A stretch of 64,000 bases of DNA from Paraspadella gotoi (Eukaryota; Chaetognatha). Positions within the stretch are counted from its first letter, which is position 1, and every line of letters starts with the position of its first letter. Positions 44,901-53,999 of this stretch are shown here, in pieces. The stretch is taken from NCBI GenBank assembly GCA_051294375.1, contig CM119264.1:30938146-31002145 (forward strand). Direction: 5' to 3'. The notes beneath the pieces are model-generated. The model did not search any database. It saw only the letters and a program-made list of their open reading frames with translations, and had not been told where the DNA came from. The translations under genes and the position numbers were made by a program.

Positions 44901-46061
44901 CTCGTCGTTGGTCACGTGACGAATGGATTCCGTCGATTCGCCCTCAGATGTCGCCTTAAGAAAAAGGAGACAAAAAAAAACAAAAGGTACATTTTTGGGG
45001 GGGAAATAAAAACAAGAGGGAAAAAAAGAGAAACAGAGATGATGAAGAAACAACAACGACGACGACGACGACGATAAAAACCTTAAGATCCGTGAATTCC
45101 GAAAAAGGTCCTTTGTTCTCGTCACGTGATTCTGACAGTCGAGACTCGATCTCTCTCTGATAAAATAACGAAATGAACAGCGAGATGATGCACAGTCGCA
45201 CAGTTGCATACTGGTATATATACAGTAAGGCGTAGTGAAAGTTGCATATCAAAATTCGAATAGTTGTTCATGAACAGTATTGTACTAACGAACAATGTTA
45301 TATAATTTTTTTTTGAATATTTCAATTTGCGCATACGCCCATATTTATACGTAGTACTTACCATAGAAAATGTCAAAATTTTAAAATAGTTTTTTTTTAG
45401 TTTTGAAAGCAGATTCGAATTCCTCATAAAAAGTTGATAAAAGAAAATATAAGTCTAAATCAAAACTTCTTTCATTAAGTTAGCCAAAAATTCAAAAAAC
45501 TATATTTTTTATACTAAAATTTAATTATAGGTTAATTATAATAGTTTTTTTAGGATTTTGACCCACTTAATGAAATAATTTTCTTAAAAGAGTTATATTT
45601 CTATTTCTATTGTAAGTATTTTGCATCAATATGGGCGTATGCGAAAATTGAGAAATTTAAAAATATCAAGGTTCTCTGGTACAAGTCTATTCATGATCTA
45701 CTATTCGAATTTTTATTCTACTTGATTTTAATATTTTTGCTACGCTTTAATATACAGGGATTAGTGAAATTAATTATATTATTACTATGTAGTAATTTTA
45801 AGGAGAACGTTTACGGATATAATAAATAATGATTAAAGATAAAAATATTTTGCACTTGATGCAACATATAGGAATTTATATTTATATTTATATATACATA
45901 TTAATTGATGCATTGTTTAAATGAATTTAATACTTTGGAGATTTTAGCCGAATTAAATCGAAACGACGTCAATGAACATTTAGTTTAAAATAATTAGTGA
46001 ATTAATAATTAAATAAAATAATTAAATTATTAATTACCGAAGATGAAGGACGACGCGACAT
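17797..46061 (-). CDS. SLC16/monocarboxylate-transporter-like MFS protein (complete, 16 exons)
   Basis: Exons, 5' to 3': 46061-46038 ([11 protein letters not shown]), 45156-45082, 44954-44891, 44464-44382, 43582-43432, 42459-42202, 41845-41659, 41379-40563, 40071-39901, 39543-39367, 38912-38716, 37577-37378, 36770-36597, 33281-33120, 19870-19745, 17996-17797. All junction phases agree and the exons total 3,066 bases, giving 1,021 residues. The core follows the SLC16 plan: [10 protein letters not shown] (TM1) and [10 protein letters not shown], then [36 protein letters not shown] after TM4, [13 protein letters not shown], then after a very long loop [30 protein letters not shown] and [20 protein letters not shown] (TM11-12). 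It is an MFS carrier predicted in the plasma membrane. The substrate cannot be told from sequence, and the usual TM1 DGGWGW reads IDQGWAW. The frame ends in a basic tail. Confidence 0.9.
20559..30017 (-). CDS. septin with very long N- and C-terminal and internal extensions
   Basis: Septins are filament-forming GTPases of the cell cortex. Exons: ~30017-29304 (charged, K/E/D-rich; start codon uncertain), 28748 to about 26890, probably 26706 to ~26525, ~25339-24569, 23919-23580, 23029-22940, 22436-21373, 20718-20559 (TGA). GTPase motifs seen: G1 GRSGLGKS (28689-28666), G3 DTPGFGD (24786-24766), G4 AKSD, then [14 protein letters not shown] and [10 protein letters not shown], all septin-specific. 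A short coiled coil ([20 protein letters not shown]) spans the 22940/22436 junction and is followed by a disordered acidic tail. Every junction from 24569 onward is in phase, as is 29304 to 28748. The part between 26.5 and 25.34 kb is disturbed by an inverted duplication and a gap. G4 has Ser where most septins have Ala. Confidence 0.85.
21225..21315 (-). repeat. tRNA-like sequence
   Basis: Minus-strand AGCCCTA and TAGGGCT could form a 7-bp acceptor stem around GGGTTAAAATCTTCCACTCT and CCCGGGTTCTAGCCCC (T-arm-like). The T stem does not pair well and extra bases follow it, so it is called a tRNA-derived repeat. Confidence 0.35.
21373..22436 (-). CDS. septin C-terminal tail exon with 30-bp repeats
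   Basis: Begins [20 protein letters not shown] (end of the coiled coil), then acidic runs, a Ser/Leu/Arg-rich stretch resembling short amphipathic helices ([20 protein letters not shown]), and about a dozen copies of a ~30-bp unit at 21770-21410 read as [10 protein letters not shown] or [10 protein letters not shown]. It ends at a strong donor (aag|gtaagg) and is completed by 20718-20559, which encodes [13 protein letters not shown] and a stop after SIRDFM. Confidence 0.85.
23224..23475 (+). mobile_element. GTTGCGCCGC-type MITE, copy 1
   Basis: Starts GTTGCGCCGCGAGTACTCGC, a near-perfect hairpin of 28 bases, followed by TCGG/TCTG-rich sequence, CCCACTTACGTTAAAAATGC and GCGCCGCCTTCAGGAAATCC. 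Relatives lie at 32690-32843 (ends GCGGCGCAAC) and, inverted, at 43650-43900; fragments at 14294-14350 and 52070-52195. Confidence 0.7.
23580..23919 (-). CDS. septin exon with G4 and septin-unique element
   Basis: 113 codons in phase with both neighbours: [20 protein letters not shown] (G4), a 40-residue variable stretch, [20 protein letters not shown], and [19 protein letters not shown]. These align with the C-terminal half of a septin G domain. Family members usually have AKAD and WGxVEVEN. Confidence 0.9.
24569..25339 (-). CDS. septin exon with G3 (DTPGFGD)
   Basis: The reading frame is open from an acceptor-like site near 25339 (ctctttgttaaaag) to a donor at 24568. It encodes a basic start ([13 protein letters not shown]), a heptad-like run of [12 protein letters not shown] units at 25155-25080, an Asp and Ala tract, and then the septin sequence [30 protein letters not shown] and [20 protein letters not shown]. 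The exon leaves two bases, completed by the 23919 exon. Confidence 0.85.
25344..26418. repeat. large inverted duplication around a gap
   Basis: Arms 25344-25832 and 26418-25935 are the same ~485 bases in opposite orientation, with ~75 bases plus a 25-base gap between. The arms differ mainly by homopolymer-length changes. Confidence 0.85.
26890..28748 (-). CDS. septin exon: P-loop plus ~590-residue low-complexity insertion
   Basis: One open frame of over 1,850 bases starts a few residues before [20 protein letters not shown] and runs on with no stop. It is Gly/Arg-rich, then repeats QLPT, then is a Ser/Ala/Asn-rich disordered stretch, and ends in Glu and Arg/Glu runs. In other septins the P-loop is followed within about 50-60 residues by switch I and DTPGFGD; here none of that appears in this exon. 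Donors at 26896|26895 or 26890|26889 would both leave phase 0, matching the acceptor at 26706. Confidence 0.75.
29304..30017 (-). CDS. septin N-terminal extension exon
   Basis: Open minus-strand frame following an in-frame TGA. It starts with K/E/D runs and then has three related basic blocks: [34 protein letters not shown] and [14 protein letters not shown]. The donor at 29303 (gag|gtgata) leaves one base, which the acceptor at 28749 completes to Ala, leading directly into the P-loop exon. That phase match is the main reason to attach it to the septin; it could instead be a separate short gene ending at 29287. Confidence 0.55.
30040..31510. repeat. direct duplication around two gaps
   Basis: Sequence at 30065-30247 and 30497-30604 recurs continuously at 31180-31510 with small indels. 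Gaps at 30248-30496 and 30605-30629 interrupt the first copy. This looks like an unmerged overlap or haplotype, upstream of the septin N-terminal exon. Confidence 0.7.
31260..31795. mobile_element. AT-rich ~560-bp TIR element, copy 2 (inverted)
   Basis: Begins TTTTCACTGTGCAGTAGAGT and ends AACTTCACTTCACCCTACTG, the inverse of the 15.5-kb copy. A partial second reading of the same stretch lies at 30160-30604 around the gap. Confidence 0.6.
32690..32843 (+). mobile_element. GTTGCGCCGC-type MITE, 3' part
   Basis: Shares GCGCCGCCTTCAGGATATTC and ACGGGCTAAGAAAGTTACTG and ends GCGGCGCAAC, the inverse of the family start. This defines a 10-base terminal inverted repeat. Confidence 0.65.
33482..33541. 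repeat. perfect 21-bp inverted repeat
   Basis: TTTCGACTTTGCTTGCAAGT (plus C) is followed 18 bases later by its exact inverse. A looser relative (ATGTTTCGACTCTTCATCAG) is at 21053. Confidence 0.85.
34355..34480. repeat. short tandem repeat of CTGGCCAGA units
   Basis: Repeats of GACTCTGGCCA with variants (AGATCTGGCCA, AGATGCTTGGCCA). Confidence 0.8.
34681..34825 (-). other. orphan exon-like block related to the 63.6-kb exon
   Basis: Bounded by an acceptor (ttctcgcag) and a donor (aa|gtatgttt) on the minus strand. In one frame it reads [20 protein letters not shown] and then [20 protein letters not shown] with no stop. The core [13 protein letters not shown] and the exact acceptor context AG|AGGAATC recur at 63627 on the plus strand. 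No transmembrane exon was seen next to it. It sits in an intron of the transporter gene and may be a duplicated or relict exon. Confidence 0.4.
35598..36351 (+). pseudogene. arylacetamide deacetylase / hormone-sensitive-lipase-like exon, frame-broken
   Basis: The sequence resembles the alpha/beta-hydrolase family that includes AADAC, NCEH1 and HSL. It shows EYRLAPKF at the start, the nucleophile elbow GDSADG (usually GDSAGG or GDSAGAN), [17 protein letters not shown] with the acid residue, and YPGAYHGIF with the histidine. An acceptor (ttcgtag) precedes it and a donor (gtatgtaat) follows, so it is an intron-bearing copy and not a retrocopy. The frame changes near 35625 (in a T run), near 35850 and near 35935. 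No HGGG oxyanion exon was found nearby. It lies on the opposite strand inside an intron of the transporter gene. Sequencing error could explain some breaks, but three in 350 bases suggest a pseudogene. Confidence 0.65.
37378..41659 (-). CDS. giant cytoplasmic loop of the SLC16-like protein (exons 8-12)
   Basis: Five in-phase exons (41379-40563, 40071-39901, 39543-39367, 38912-38716, 37577-37378) lie between the TM6 and TM7 exons and add about 520 residues. They hold runs of Glu, Asp, Thr, Ala and Gly, many Ser/Arg patches (for example [14 protein letters not shown] and [10 protein letters not shown], both phosphorylatable in principle), and no recognisable domain. SLC16 loops are usually tens of residues. 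Splice sites are clean and the frame stays open across every junction, so this is coding sequence and not read-through. Confidence 0.85.
40165..40380. repeat. dispersed SINE-like repeat, copy with internal triplication
   Basis: Same family as at 7.9 kb. Here the stretch ATAACATAGCGGGACTTTGC with its flank occurs three times in tandem (40245-40345). Confidence 0.7.
41857..41987. repeat. TTGA tetranucleotide array
   Basis: Near-perfect TTGA repeats immediately upstream (minus strand) of the TM5-6 exon acceptor at 41846. Confidence 0.95.
42690..43411. repeat. ATCC tetranucleotide array
   Basis: About 720 bases of CATC repeats with CGTC, TGTC and CTTC variants, inside the intron between the first two transmembrane exons of the transporter. 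Confidence 0.95.
43650..43900 (-). mobile_element. GTTGCGCCGC-type MITE, inverted copy
   Basis: Read on the minus strand it begins GTTGCGCCGCGTGTACTCAC and carries CCCACTTACATTAAAAATGC, GCGCCGCCTTCAGGAAATCC and ACGGGCTAAGAAAGTTA. It is in the transporter intron upstream of the TM1 exon. Confidence 0.7.
44525..44800 (-). repeat. tRNA-like repeat (SINE candidate)
   Basis: On the minus strand GGTTCGGTGGCTCATTGAGA, GTCAGCTCATGACC and CCGGGATCGATCCC sit at the spacing of A box, anticodon arm (loop with CAT) and B box. It lacks a clean acceptor stem, so it is more likely a tRNA-derived repeat than a gene. Confidence 0.35.
45222..45770. mobile_element. AT-rich ~560-bp TIR element, copy 3
   Basis: Starts ACAGTAAGGCGTAGTGAAAG and ends near TGCTACGCTTTAATATACAG. 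Internal AAAAGTTGATAAAAGAAAAT is shared with the 15.5-kb copy. It lies in the transporter intron after the 46038 exon. Confidence 0.55.
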
Positions 46062-46305
46062 TTTGGCCTCAGAGACGTCGCCGTGATTCCTAGGCAAATT
46101 TGAGAGCGAGACAAGACGGGAATTATTGTAATGAGGAAATGTAATGTGGTAACGAAATTGTACATCCGGAGAAGACGGATCGAAAAATAAGCAAAAAAAA
46201 TTAATGAAGAAAAAAAGAAAACGTAAATGAATTTATTTGATTGATTTGGAGAGAAAAAAAAAGTTGAAATATCGTGAAACGCTGTTAAAGACATTTACCG
46301 CAATC

Positions 46306-46358
<53 letters not shown>

Positions 46359-46676
46359 TCCTCCTTCCATCTCCCTCTTTCTCTTCCTCTCTCCCTCTTT
46401 CTCCTTCATTATTCCCTCTCCCTCTCTCCCTCCCTCCCTCCTTTTCTCTATCCCTCGTTTCCTTCCACTCTCTTTCCCTCTGACTCTTCCACTCTCTCTC
46501 ACTCTCACTCTTCCACTCCCTCTCACTCTTTCACTCCCTCTCCCTCTGAGGTCAATCTCCGGAATTAATGATGAATCGATTTCGTTCTTCGTTTTTCGAA
46601 ATTTAAAAGCGACAAAATTGAGGAGGAAGAGGAGGAGAAGGAGGAGGAAGAGGAAGAAGAAGGGGAGGAAAGATAA

Positions 46677-47812
46677 AGGGTAAAGAAGGTGGATAGACGG
46701 AGAAGGATAGATTTTAATAAAAGGTGGATGGACGGAGAAGGATAGATTTTAATAAAAGGTGGATAGACGGAGAAGGATAGATTTTAATAAAAGGTGGATA
46801 GATGGAGAAGAATAGATTTAAATAATAGGTGGATGGACGGAGAAAGATAGATTTTAATAAAAGGTGGATGTACGGAGAAGGATAGATTTTAATAAAAGGT
46901 GGATGGACGGAGAAGAATAGACTTTAATAAAAGGTGGATAGACGGAGAAGGATAGATTTTAATAAAAGGTGGATAGACAGAGAAGGATAGATTTTAATAA
47001 AGGGTGGATGGACGGAGAAGGATAGATTTTAATAAAAGGTTGATAGATGGAGAAGGATAGATTTTAATAAAGGGTGGATAGATGGAGAAAGATAGACTTT
47101 AATAAAAGGTGGATAGACGGAGAAGGATAGATTTTAATAAAAGGTGGATAGACGGAGAAGGATAGATTTTAATAAAAGGTGGATGGACGGAGAAGAATAG
47201 ACTTTAATAAAAGGTGGATAGACAGAGAAGGATAGATTTTAATAAAAGGTGGATAGACAGAGAAGGATAGATTTTAATAAAAGGTGGATGGACGGAGAAG
47301 GATGGATTTTAATAAAAGGTTGATAGATGGAGAAGGATAGATTTTAATAAAGGGTGGATAGATGGAGAAAGATAGACTTTAATAAAAGGTGGATAGACGG
47401 AGCAGGATAGATTTTAATAAAAGGTGGATAGACAGAGAAGGATAGATTTTAATAAAAGGTGGATAGACGGAGAAAGATAGATTTTAATAAAAGGTGGATA
47501 GACAGAGAAGGATAGATTTTAATAAAAGGTGGATAGACGGAGAAGGATAGATTTTAATAAAAGGTGGATGGACGGAGAAAGATAGATTTTAATAAAAGGT
47601 GTATAGACAGAGAAGGATAGATTTTAATAAAAGGTGGATGGACGGAGAAAGATAGATTTTAATAAAAGGTGGATAGACAGAGAAGGATAGATTTTAATAA
47701 AAGGTGTATAGACGGAGAAGGATAGATTTTAATAAAAGGTGGATGGACGGAGAAAGATAGATTTTAATAAAAGGTGGATAGATGGAGAAGGATAGATTTT
47801 AATAAAAGGTAG
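46677..47812. repeat. minisatellite, about 32 copies of a 35-bp unit
   Basis: The unit contains GGTGGATAGACGGAGAAGGA then TAGATTTTAATAAAA. Copies differ mostly by single transitions (GATAG/GATGG, GACGG/GACAG/GATGG) and the period is constant. Confidence 0.9.
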
Positions 47813-48064
47813 TTAAGGTTTTAGAGTTTTTCTGAATTAGAAAATGACTGACTTTGGTTGCGGATGTGATTCAGATTGGAGATGTGACATGTGATAGAAA
47901 TTAAAGAGGGAGCGGCAGATGTTGTCTCGAATGATGTCACAGATAATGTCACAGATGATGTCACAGATGAGAAGGATGTTGTTGACAGTCGTTAAGGCTT
48001 CAGATGACGGAGGTAAACCACATCCAGAAGTCAAAGGGAAAACAGAGAAAACCAGGGGGCTCAA

Positions 48065-48150
48065 AATCCACTTGAGGTCATTGGTGCAGGAGGTAATCAT
48101 TCGCCTCCTGTAAAAGTCCAGGGTTCTAGCCCGGTGGCCCCCAACAGTTA
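48065..48150 (+). repeat. tRNA-like sequence
   Basis: GGTCATTGGTGCAGGAGGTA, CGCCTCCTGTAAAAG and CAGGGTTCTAGCCCGGTGG resemble the A-box, anticodon and T-arm parts of a tRNA. Ends are not paired. Confidence 0.3.
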
Positions 48151-48271
48151 AGAGGGACGGGTCGTTTAACCCGCCAGTAACATGGTGTTACAGCCTGCTC
48201 CGAAGTTCAGGTACTGCTTATATTAAAAAGTTATATTATTAACTCTTAACAATTATATTGTCTCTTCAAAA

Positions 48272-48310
<39 letters not shown>

Positions 48311-49006
48311 TTCTCATTATTGACTAAGCGGCCTCGGCGGGTCTGTAGAAAAAGGAACTATATTCATTCGTTATTTTTAGTTACCGTTTTAAGACATATT
48401 ATATTTTATTATATTTTATTATATTATATTTTAAGACATATTACCCCGTGTTATTCGCTAACTTCAGAACTTTAGATTTGACTGTAGTTCTTTAATAATT
48501 CATCGTAACTATTTTAAGGTTAATCGTTAACTAATTTGTAAATAGTCAATGGGTAATCATGAGTAGTTTTGGTTAATTTTCTTTGATATCGAGTCTCACA
48601 TCAGTTTTGTCCACTCGTAGAATCACAGGCTCGTCACAATTCATGCAATATGATGTAATTTTTCACGTTATTGGGTAACCACTAGCATAGCAATTCGTCT
48701 TCATGGAACTGTCGATCGTTGTTTCAATAAAGATAACGATAATTGAAGATAATTATAAAAAATTAAATCAGATTAAATTAATAAAAAACTATGCATTAAT
48801 TATTATTTATAATAACCTTTTAAGAGACGTGAAGTTAAGTAGCGGCGGCATTTGTAGATTCGTTTCACGAGTTTGGAATCAAAACGAAAATAGCATTCGG
48901 CTTCGATGGCGTTTTAAAAGATCGAACCTGATCGAGAGCAGGTGACGAGATTTTTGGATGAAAAATTGTTTCGATGTGGAATTTGCGCGATCTCTCCTCC
49001 TTCTCT

Positions 49007-49065
<59 letters not shown>

Positions 49066-49569
49066 TCTCTCTAACTTCCTGATTTCTAAGAAAATCGCTT
49101 TGATGACGTCATCAGGTGCTCGGTTTAAAGTTTTAAAACGAAAAAGAAAATCGATTTGTCAATCGAAGTTTGACACAAAAATTGACAAAGAAATTGACGG
49201 ATGAAAGTTTCTGTTAAATTTTTTACCTTTTTAGTTTCTTTTTTAATTTTTTTAAACTTTTTTTGTTTTTTTTTTTCTTTTTTTCTTTTTTTCGATGGAA
49301 TTTCGCGAATTCGCGAGATTTGATTTTATTGCGTCAAATTTGAAAAATTTACACAATTGGGTGTTTTTTTTTCACTCTTCTCTTTTTGCTGAATATTTTA
49401 GCAACTATTTATACTTTTTAGCAATGTTCATTTACGTCAGTATTGCCCCTGATCCCTCGGAATTATTGTTGAAACATAGTTTATTTTTTTATTATCTATT
49501 TTTGCTGAAAATAGATTCAGGTAAAAATAAATCTTCGGGCGAAGAAAGTGGAACTGGTGATATCTAAAC

Positions 49570-49625
<56 letters not shown>

Positions 49626-51372
49626 TTGTAAAGGTGAGTGTCCCTTCAATTTTCAAACGTGTGACAAAAAAAGTCAGAAAACCAAGGATGAAATAGAAAA
49701 AAAATTTCAGTCAAAAAATCGGTCAGGTTTATATTTTACGTTTATAAAGGAAAAAAAATTGTGCCTGATTTTCCCAAAACACCCCATTTTTTCTTAAATT
49801 CGGAATTAGATTAATAAACAAAGTCGAAACATATATGTTTTTAAATAAAAACAAATCATTGTTGCCATTCAAATTTTTGATTTTTTGTCTAAGGTTAAAT
49901 AGTAAAGTTAAAATTAAATTCCAGGATAAAGGTACAGAAATAGGGCGGTCTGGGAAAAGAGAGCCGAGAACCAAGATCAGGATTTTAAAGTGAAAAGTAA
50001 AACCGTTGTTCTTTTTTTTTAAACTTTGAATCATTGCGACCCAAAGATTAAGGAGGAGACGACTTAAATTGTTTGTTTTTTATGCATAAATACTAAGAAT
50101 CCCGGTGTATGAGTACTGAGTTTTGTCAAAAAAATACCAGTTGGCTAAACTAATAGTATTTAATGCTTTGTATTGTATAATTAATTTTTTTTATCAGGAG
50201 AAAATCAAACTCACTTTTTTTCTTTGGCTTGAGTTTCATTTTTAACGATTTATTTTTAGTTTTTTATTGATTTTTTATTTCCTACTTTATTCCTGTTTCA
50301 CCTTAACCTCGGAAAAAATCAAACTATATAGATTCTTCTATTCAGACCAAGCCTTCTAGAACATTAAAACCCAAGCCTTTTATCTTTCTGTCTGTCTTTC
50401 TTTTTGTCTTCCTGTCTGTCTTTCTGTCTATCTGAATGTCGTTCAGTTTGTCATTTTCTTTCTCTTCTGTCAATTTTTTTCTCTCTTTCTTTCCGTTTTC
50501 TTCTGATAAAGACGGATGTGAGGTTATCGCTGAGTGGGATATAACTGACGTCACGAGGCTAAGATGTGAGGTCATCGATGAGTGTGATATCACTGACGTC
50601 ACGAGGGTGAGGCGAGGATGAATTCCTCTAGCTAAACAAAAAAGTGTCTGCGAACTTGGTATTTTGTAATTTAAATTATATTAATTTTGTATTGTATTCT
50701 TAAATATATTTAAGTTTTTTAAACATTTAACTTTTTGTCGATAACTAACTCCTCTTCTGTCTTTTATATGACAACATGACTTCATTTCTCTTTATGAAAT
50801 CATTCTTAAATTAACTTATGTATGTTTATTGTGCATTTTCCTACACTTACAGAACTCAATTTTGATAAAAGTTTAGATATTCTTGTGCGATAAGCAAATG
50901 TCTGGATTTACTCTAGAACCCGCCCCGCGCCATGTAGCTATTTGAGCAATAAAGGCGCATTATGCCCAAGAAAAGTCGATTTCAAAAATTTATTGAGTTG
51001 AGATACAATCGCTGGCACTCCTCTCTTTTAGTGACTAGGAGAGTGCTTAGTGACAATCACGAATTTTGGTGATGAGTTTATTTGAACAGGAACGCAATCA
51101 CAGGTATCACAAGAGCAACAACAACTAGAAGATCTATTCTACAATTACTTTAATACTTTTGGCTGAATCAGTCTACAAAGCCTATTGGCTGAGAATTACA
51201 AGTTACAATTTACATTGAATGAGAAGACGACGTCTCCCATTGGTTGATAATTACTTAACATTATTTTATTCTTATCAGATACGTCTGCCTCTGGTGGCCA
51301 GCTCAGAAACGAGTATTTATGTCTTTTTCCTTTACGAGTTTTTATGACGGCAATTACGAGGGTCAAGTGGGT

Positions 51373-51436
<64 letters not shown>

Positions 51437-51777
51437 TGAGAAGAGAGAAGAGAGAAAGAGATGATAGAGAGAGAAAGAGAGAGAGAGAGAAAAGAATGAT
51501 AGAGAGAGAAAGAGAGAGAGAGAGAAAGAATGATAGAGAGAGAAAGAGAGAGAGAGAGAAAAGAGAGAGAGAGAGAGAGAGGGGGTGACCTTTACAACCC
51601 TGCCCCTCAAAGAATTTTTTTTCCTAAAAATAAAAAATAAAATTCAAACAATTAAGGATCATTGCGGACATTGCAAATTAGAAAAGTATTAAGTATACCA
51701 ATGAAAATCATGAGTAAATATTATCATTATGGTTCCTAACATTTACACAAGGGCCATTTGCCAAAGAAAGAAAAAAT

Positions 51778-52914
51778 ATGAGGAATCTTTTTTCGTACAT
51801 GTGCATCCCTTTCCTTTATTCCAAAACGATTCTTTCTCTCAAAAATAATATGTTTGCCCCATTTCATCTTATTGTTCGTGATCAAAAAAATCTGTCACCG
51901 AAATCCGTGATTGCCACTAAAATCTCTAAAGAAACTTCGGTCATTCTACAACGACTAAATATGCAAGCCTTAAAAAATCGCATAAAAAATGTATTTACAT
52001 CTAACCCGAGGAGTACAAGCTTAACCGTTTACGGTAAAATGTAAGTATTTTTAGTTTTTTTTAGTTATCTTTCGGTCGGTTCGTCGGTTGGTCCGTCGGT
52101 CTGTCTGTCCGTCGGTATGTCTGTCCCGTCGGTCTGTCCCACTTAGGTTAAAATGCATATAATTTGCCTATCGCTGGTTGCTCTTTTGTTTAGAGTTCAG
52201 AAAGAAAAAAATTTTATTATTATAATTACAAATGATAGTGTATGCTGCAGTATTAATTTGTTTATGCTGTAAAAATTTGGATTAATATTTTTTTATATTA
52301 ATACTAAGGTATACTTATTATAACTTTGTCTCCGATTTTTTTGTTTGANNNNNNNNNNNNNNNNNNNNNNNNNNNNNNNNNNNNNNNNNNNNNNNNNNNN
52401 NNNNNNNNNNNNNNNNNNNNNNNNNNNNNNNNNNNNNNNNNNNNNNNNNNNNNNNNNNNNNNNNNNNNNNNNNNNNNNNNNNNNNNNNNNNNNNNNNNNN
52501 NNNNNNNNNNNNNNNNNNNNNNNNNNNNNNNNNNNNNNNNNNNNNNNNNNNNNNNNNNNNNNNNNNNNNNNNNNNNNNNNNNNNNNNNNNNNNNNNNNNN
52601 NNNNNNTCCTGGTTTTCGTTTGCTTCCCATACTAATGTGTTTTCATATAGCAAAACTCAATACAATCCAAAAGNNNNNNNNNNACTAATGTGTTTTCATG
52701 TAGCAAAACTCAATACAATCCAAAAGATAGGAAAATTCTTAACGATTCTTCTGATATAAAAAGAAAAGAATTTTGTAAAATAATTTTGCGTATAGGCGGA
52801 TCAATTAGGGGGGTCAGATTCAAGTCAGAAACCTCTAGTTTTTTTAATTTTTTTTTCTATCTTAAACCGCTCTCGAGCTTTAAGAGAAGAGAGTTGACAT
52901 CCCGGTACTTATGA
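51778..52914 (+). CDS. possible two-exon gene of unknown function
   Basis: Exon 1 is 51778-52040 (ATG; hydrophobic/basic start MRNLFSYMCIPFLYSKT, then LIVRDQKNLSPKSVIATKIS and LNMQALKNRIKNVF). It ends at a consensus donor gtaagt and leaves two bases. Exon 2 (52704-52914) follows a tag acceptor, restores the frame as KIKTQYNPKDRKIL and ends at TGA. The in-phase join across a gap-containing intron supports a real gene. The amphipathic start could be a mitochondrial targeting peptide. Codon use is AT-rich, unlike the GC-rich exons of its neighbours. I do not recognise the family. Confidence 0.4.
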
Positions 52915-53241
52915 CTTAATAACAGTCGTTGTTTAAGTGATAAATAAGCTTACATATATGCATAATAATAATTTATATAGTCAGGTTAATCTGCAAATCT
53001 GATTAGGTAAATTCTAAGTAAATGCGGGGCAACACCCTGCATTTGTAAGCCATTACTATTTCTTTTTACTTTAGCTAAAAGTAAAGATAGATTAGTGAAA
53101 TTAACTTAAAGTTAAACTTATTTTTCAAAAAAGCTTTGTCATTTCAAACTACCAAAATTCAGATAGATTAGTGAAATTAACTTAAAGTTAAACTTATTTT
53201 TCAAAAAAGCCTTGTCATTTCAAACTACCAAAATAAAATAG

Positions 53242-53968
53242 ATGTCGATGGATCGGGACGATGACTTGGCTCCGTTGCATTTCCACGAGGCTGCAATCAA
53301 GGAGAGAAACGGCGTTGATTTCTCCTCTGGGCCAATTTCGATGGAAGTCGCTAAGGCGGGTAAGGTCGCTAAGGCGGGTAAGGTCTTGAGTTAACAGATA
53401 ATTCTCACAAGGAGTCCGGCAGGATTTCCAATAGAACCTCTACTAAAAATGATTTGAACCTAAAAAATATCAAAAGCAGGAGTTATGAAGGGAAATCCAG
53501 ATTGATTATATATGAAATTGGTATAACCGATATGAAAATTATCCATTTAATAAATAAGCTATCTTAGGCTTTGGTGGTCTAAGGCCACCATCACTCTTAC
53601 AAGATAATGAGATAGCAGGTCCCTGAAAGCTTTCTATCAAGACGCTCTCACAGTCTCGTTTATTCCCTCTCAGAGTACCTGGCTTCCCTATCAATGAAGT
53701 GGTATAATGTTTCAAAGAATGTTTCAATATGTAATTATATGTATGAAATTAGTACAACCAATATAAATATTAGGTGCTAAATAAATTATGGCATATAGTA
53801 CTATCATTGAAGAGAGCGTGAAAATTGGAAAAATTATACTAACATACATACTTATATACTAGCCGAAACATGTACGGTTTTTAGTGCCCAACAATTTTTT
53901 TATATTGAAAAATTTTTTTACAAGTTTGCCAATGGCGATTTTATTCTAGCGGCGGGTTTCAGCATGTC

Positions 53969-53999
<31 letters not shown>

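Larger units (their letters stand above)
46062..51777. other. intergenic region upstream of the divergent transporter and 51.8-kb gene
   Basis: Apart from the minisatellite, the tRNA-like block and CT/GA runs, I see no exon. A direct repeat of ~50 bases (GGTTATCGCTGAGTGGGATA / GGTCATCGATGAGTGTGATA) is at 50518-50605. Promoters were not identifiable. Confidence 0.5.

Noticed and set aside
44784-45209. 141-residue minus-strand open frame as one exon
   Set aside because: It overlaps two transporter exons (45156-45082 and 44954-44891), but those use clean splice sites that close in phase with the start codon and the TM1 exon.
46677-47812. CRISPR-like array
   Set aside because: Repeats are contiguous 35-bp units with no unique spacers, in a eukaryotic context; it is a minisatellite.
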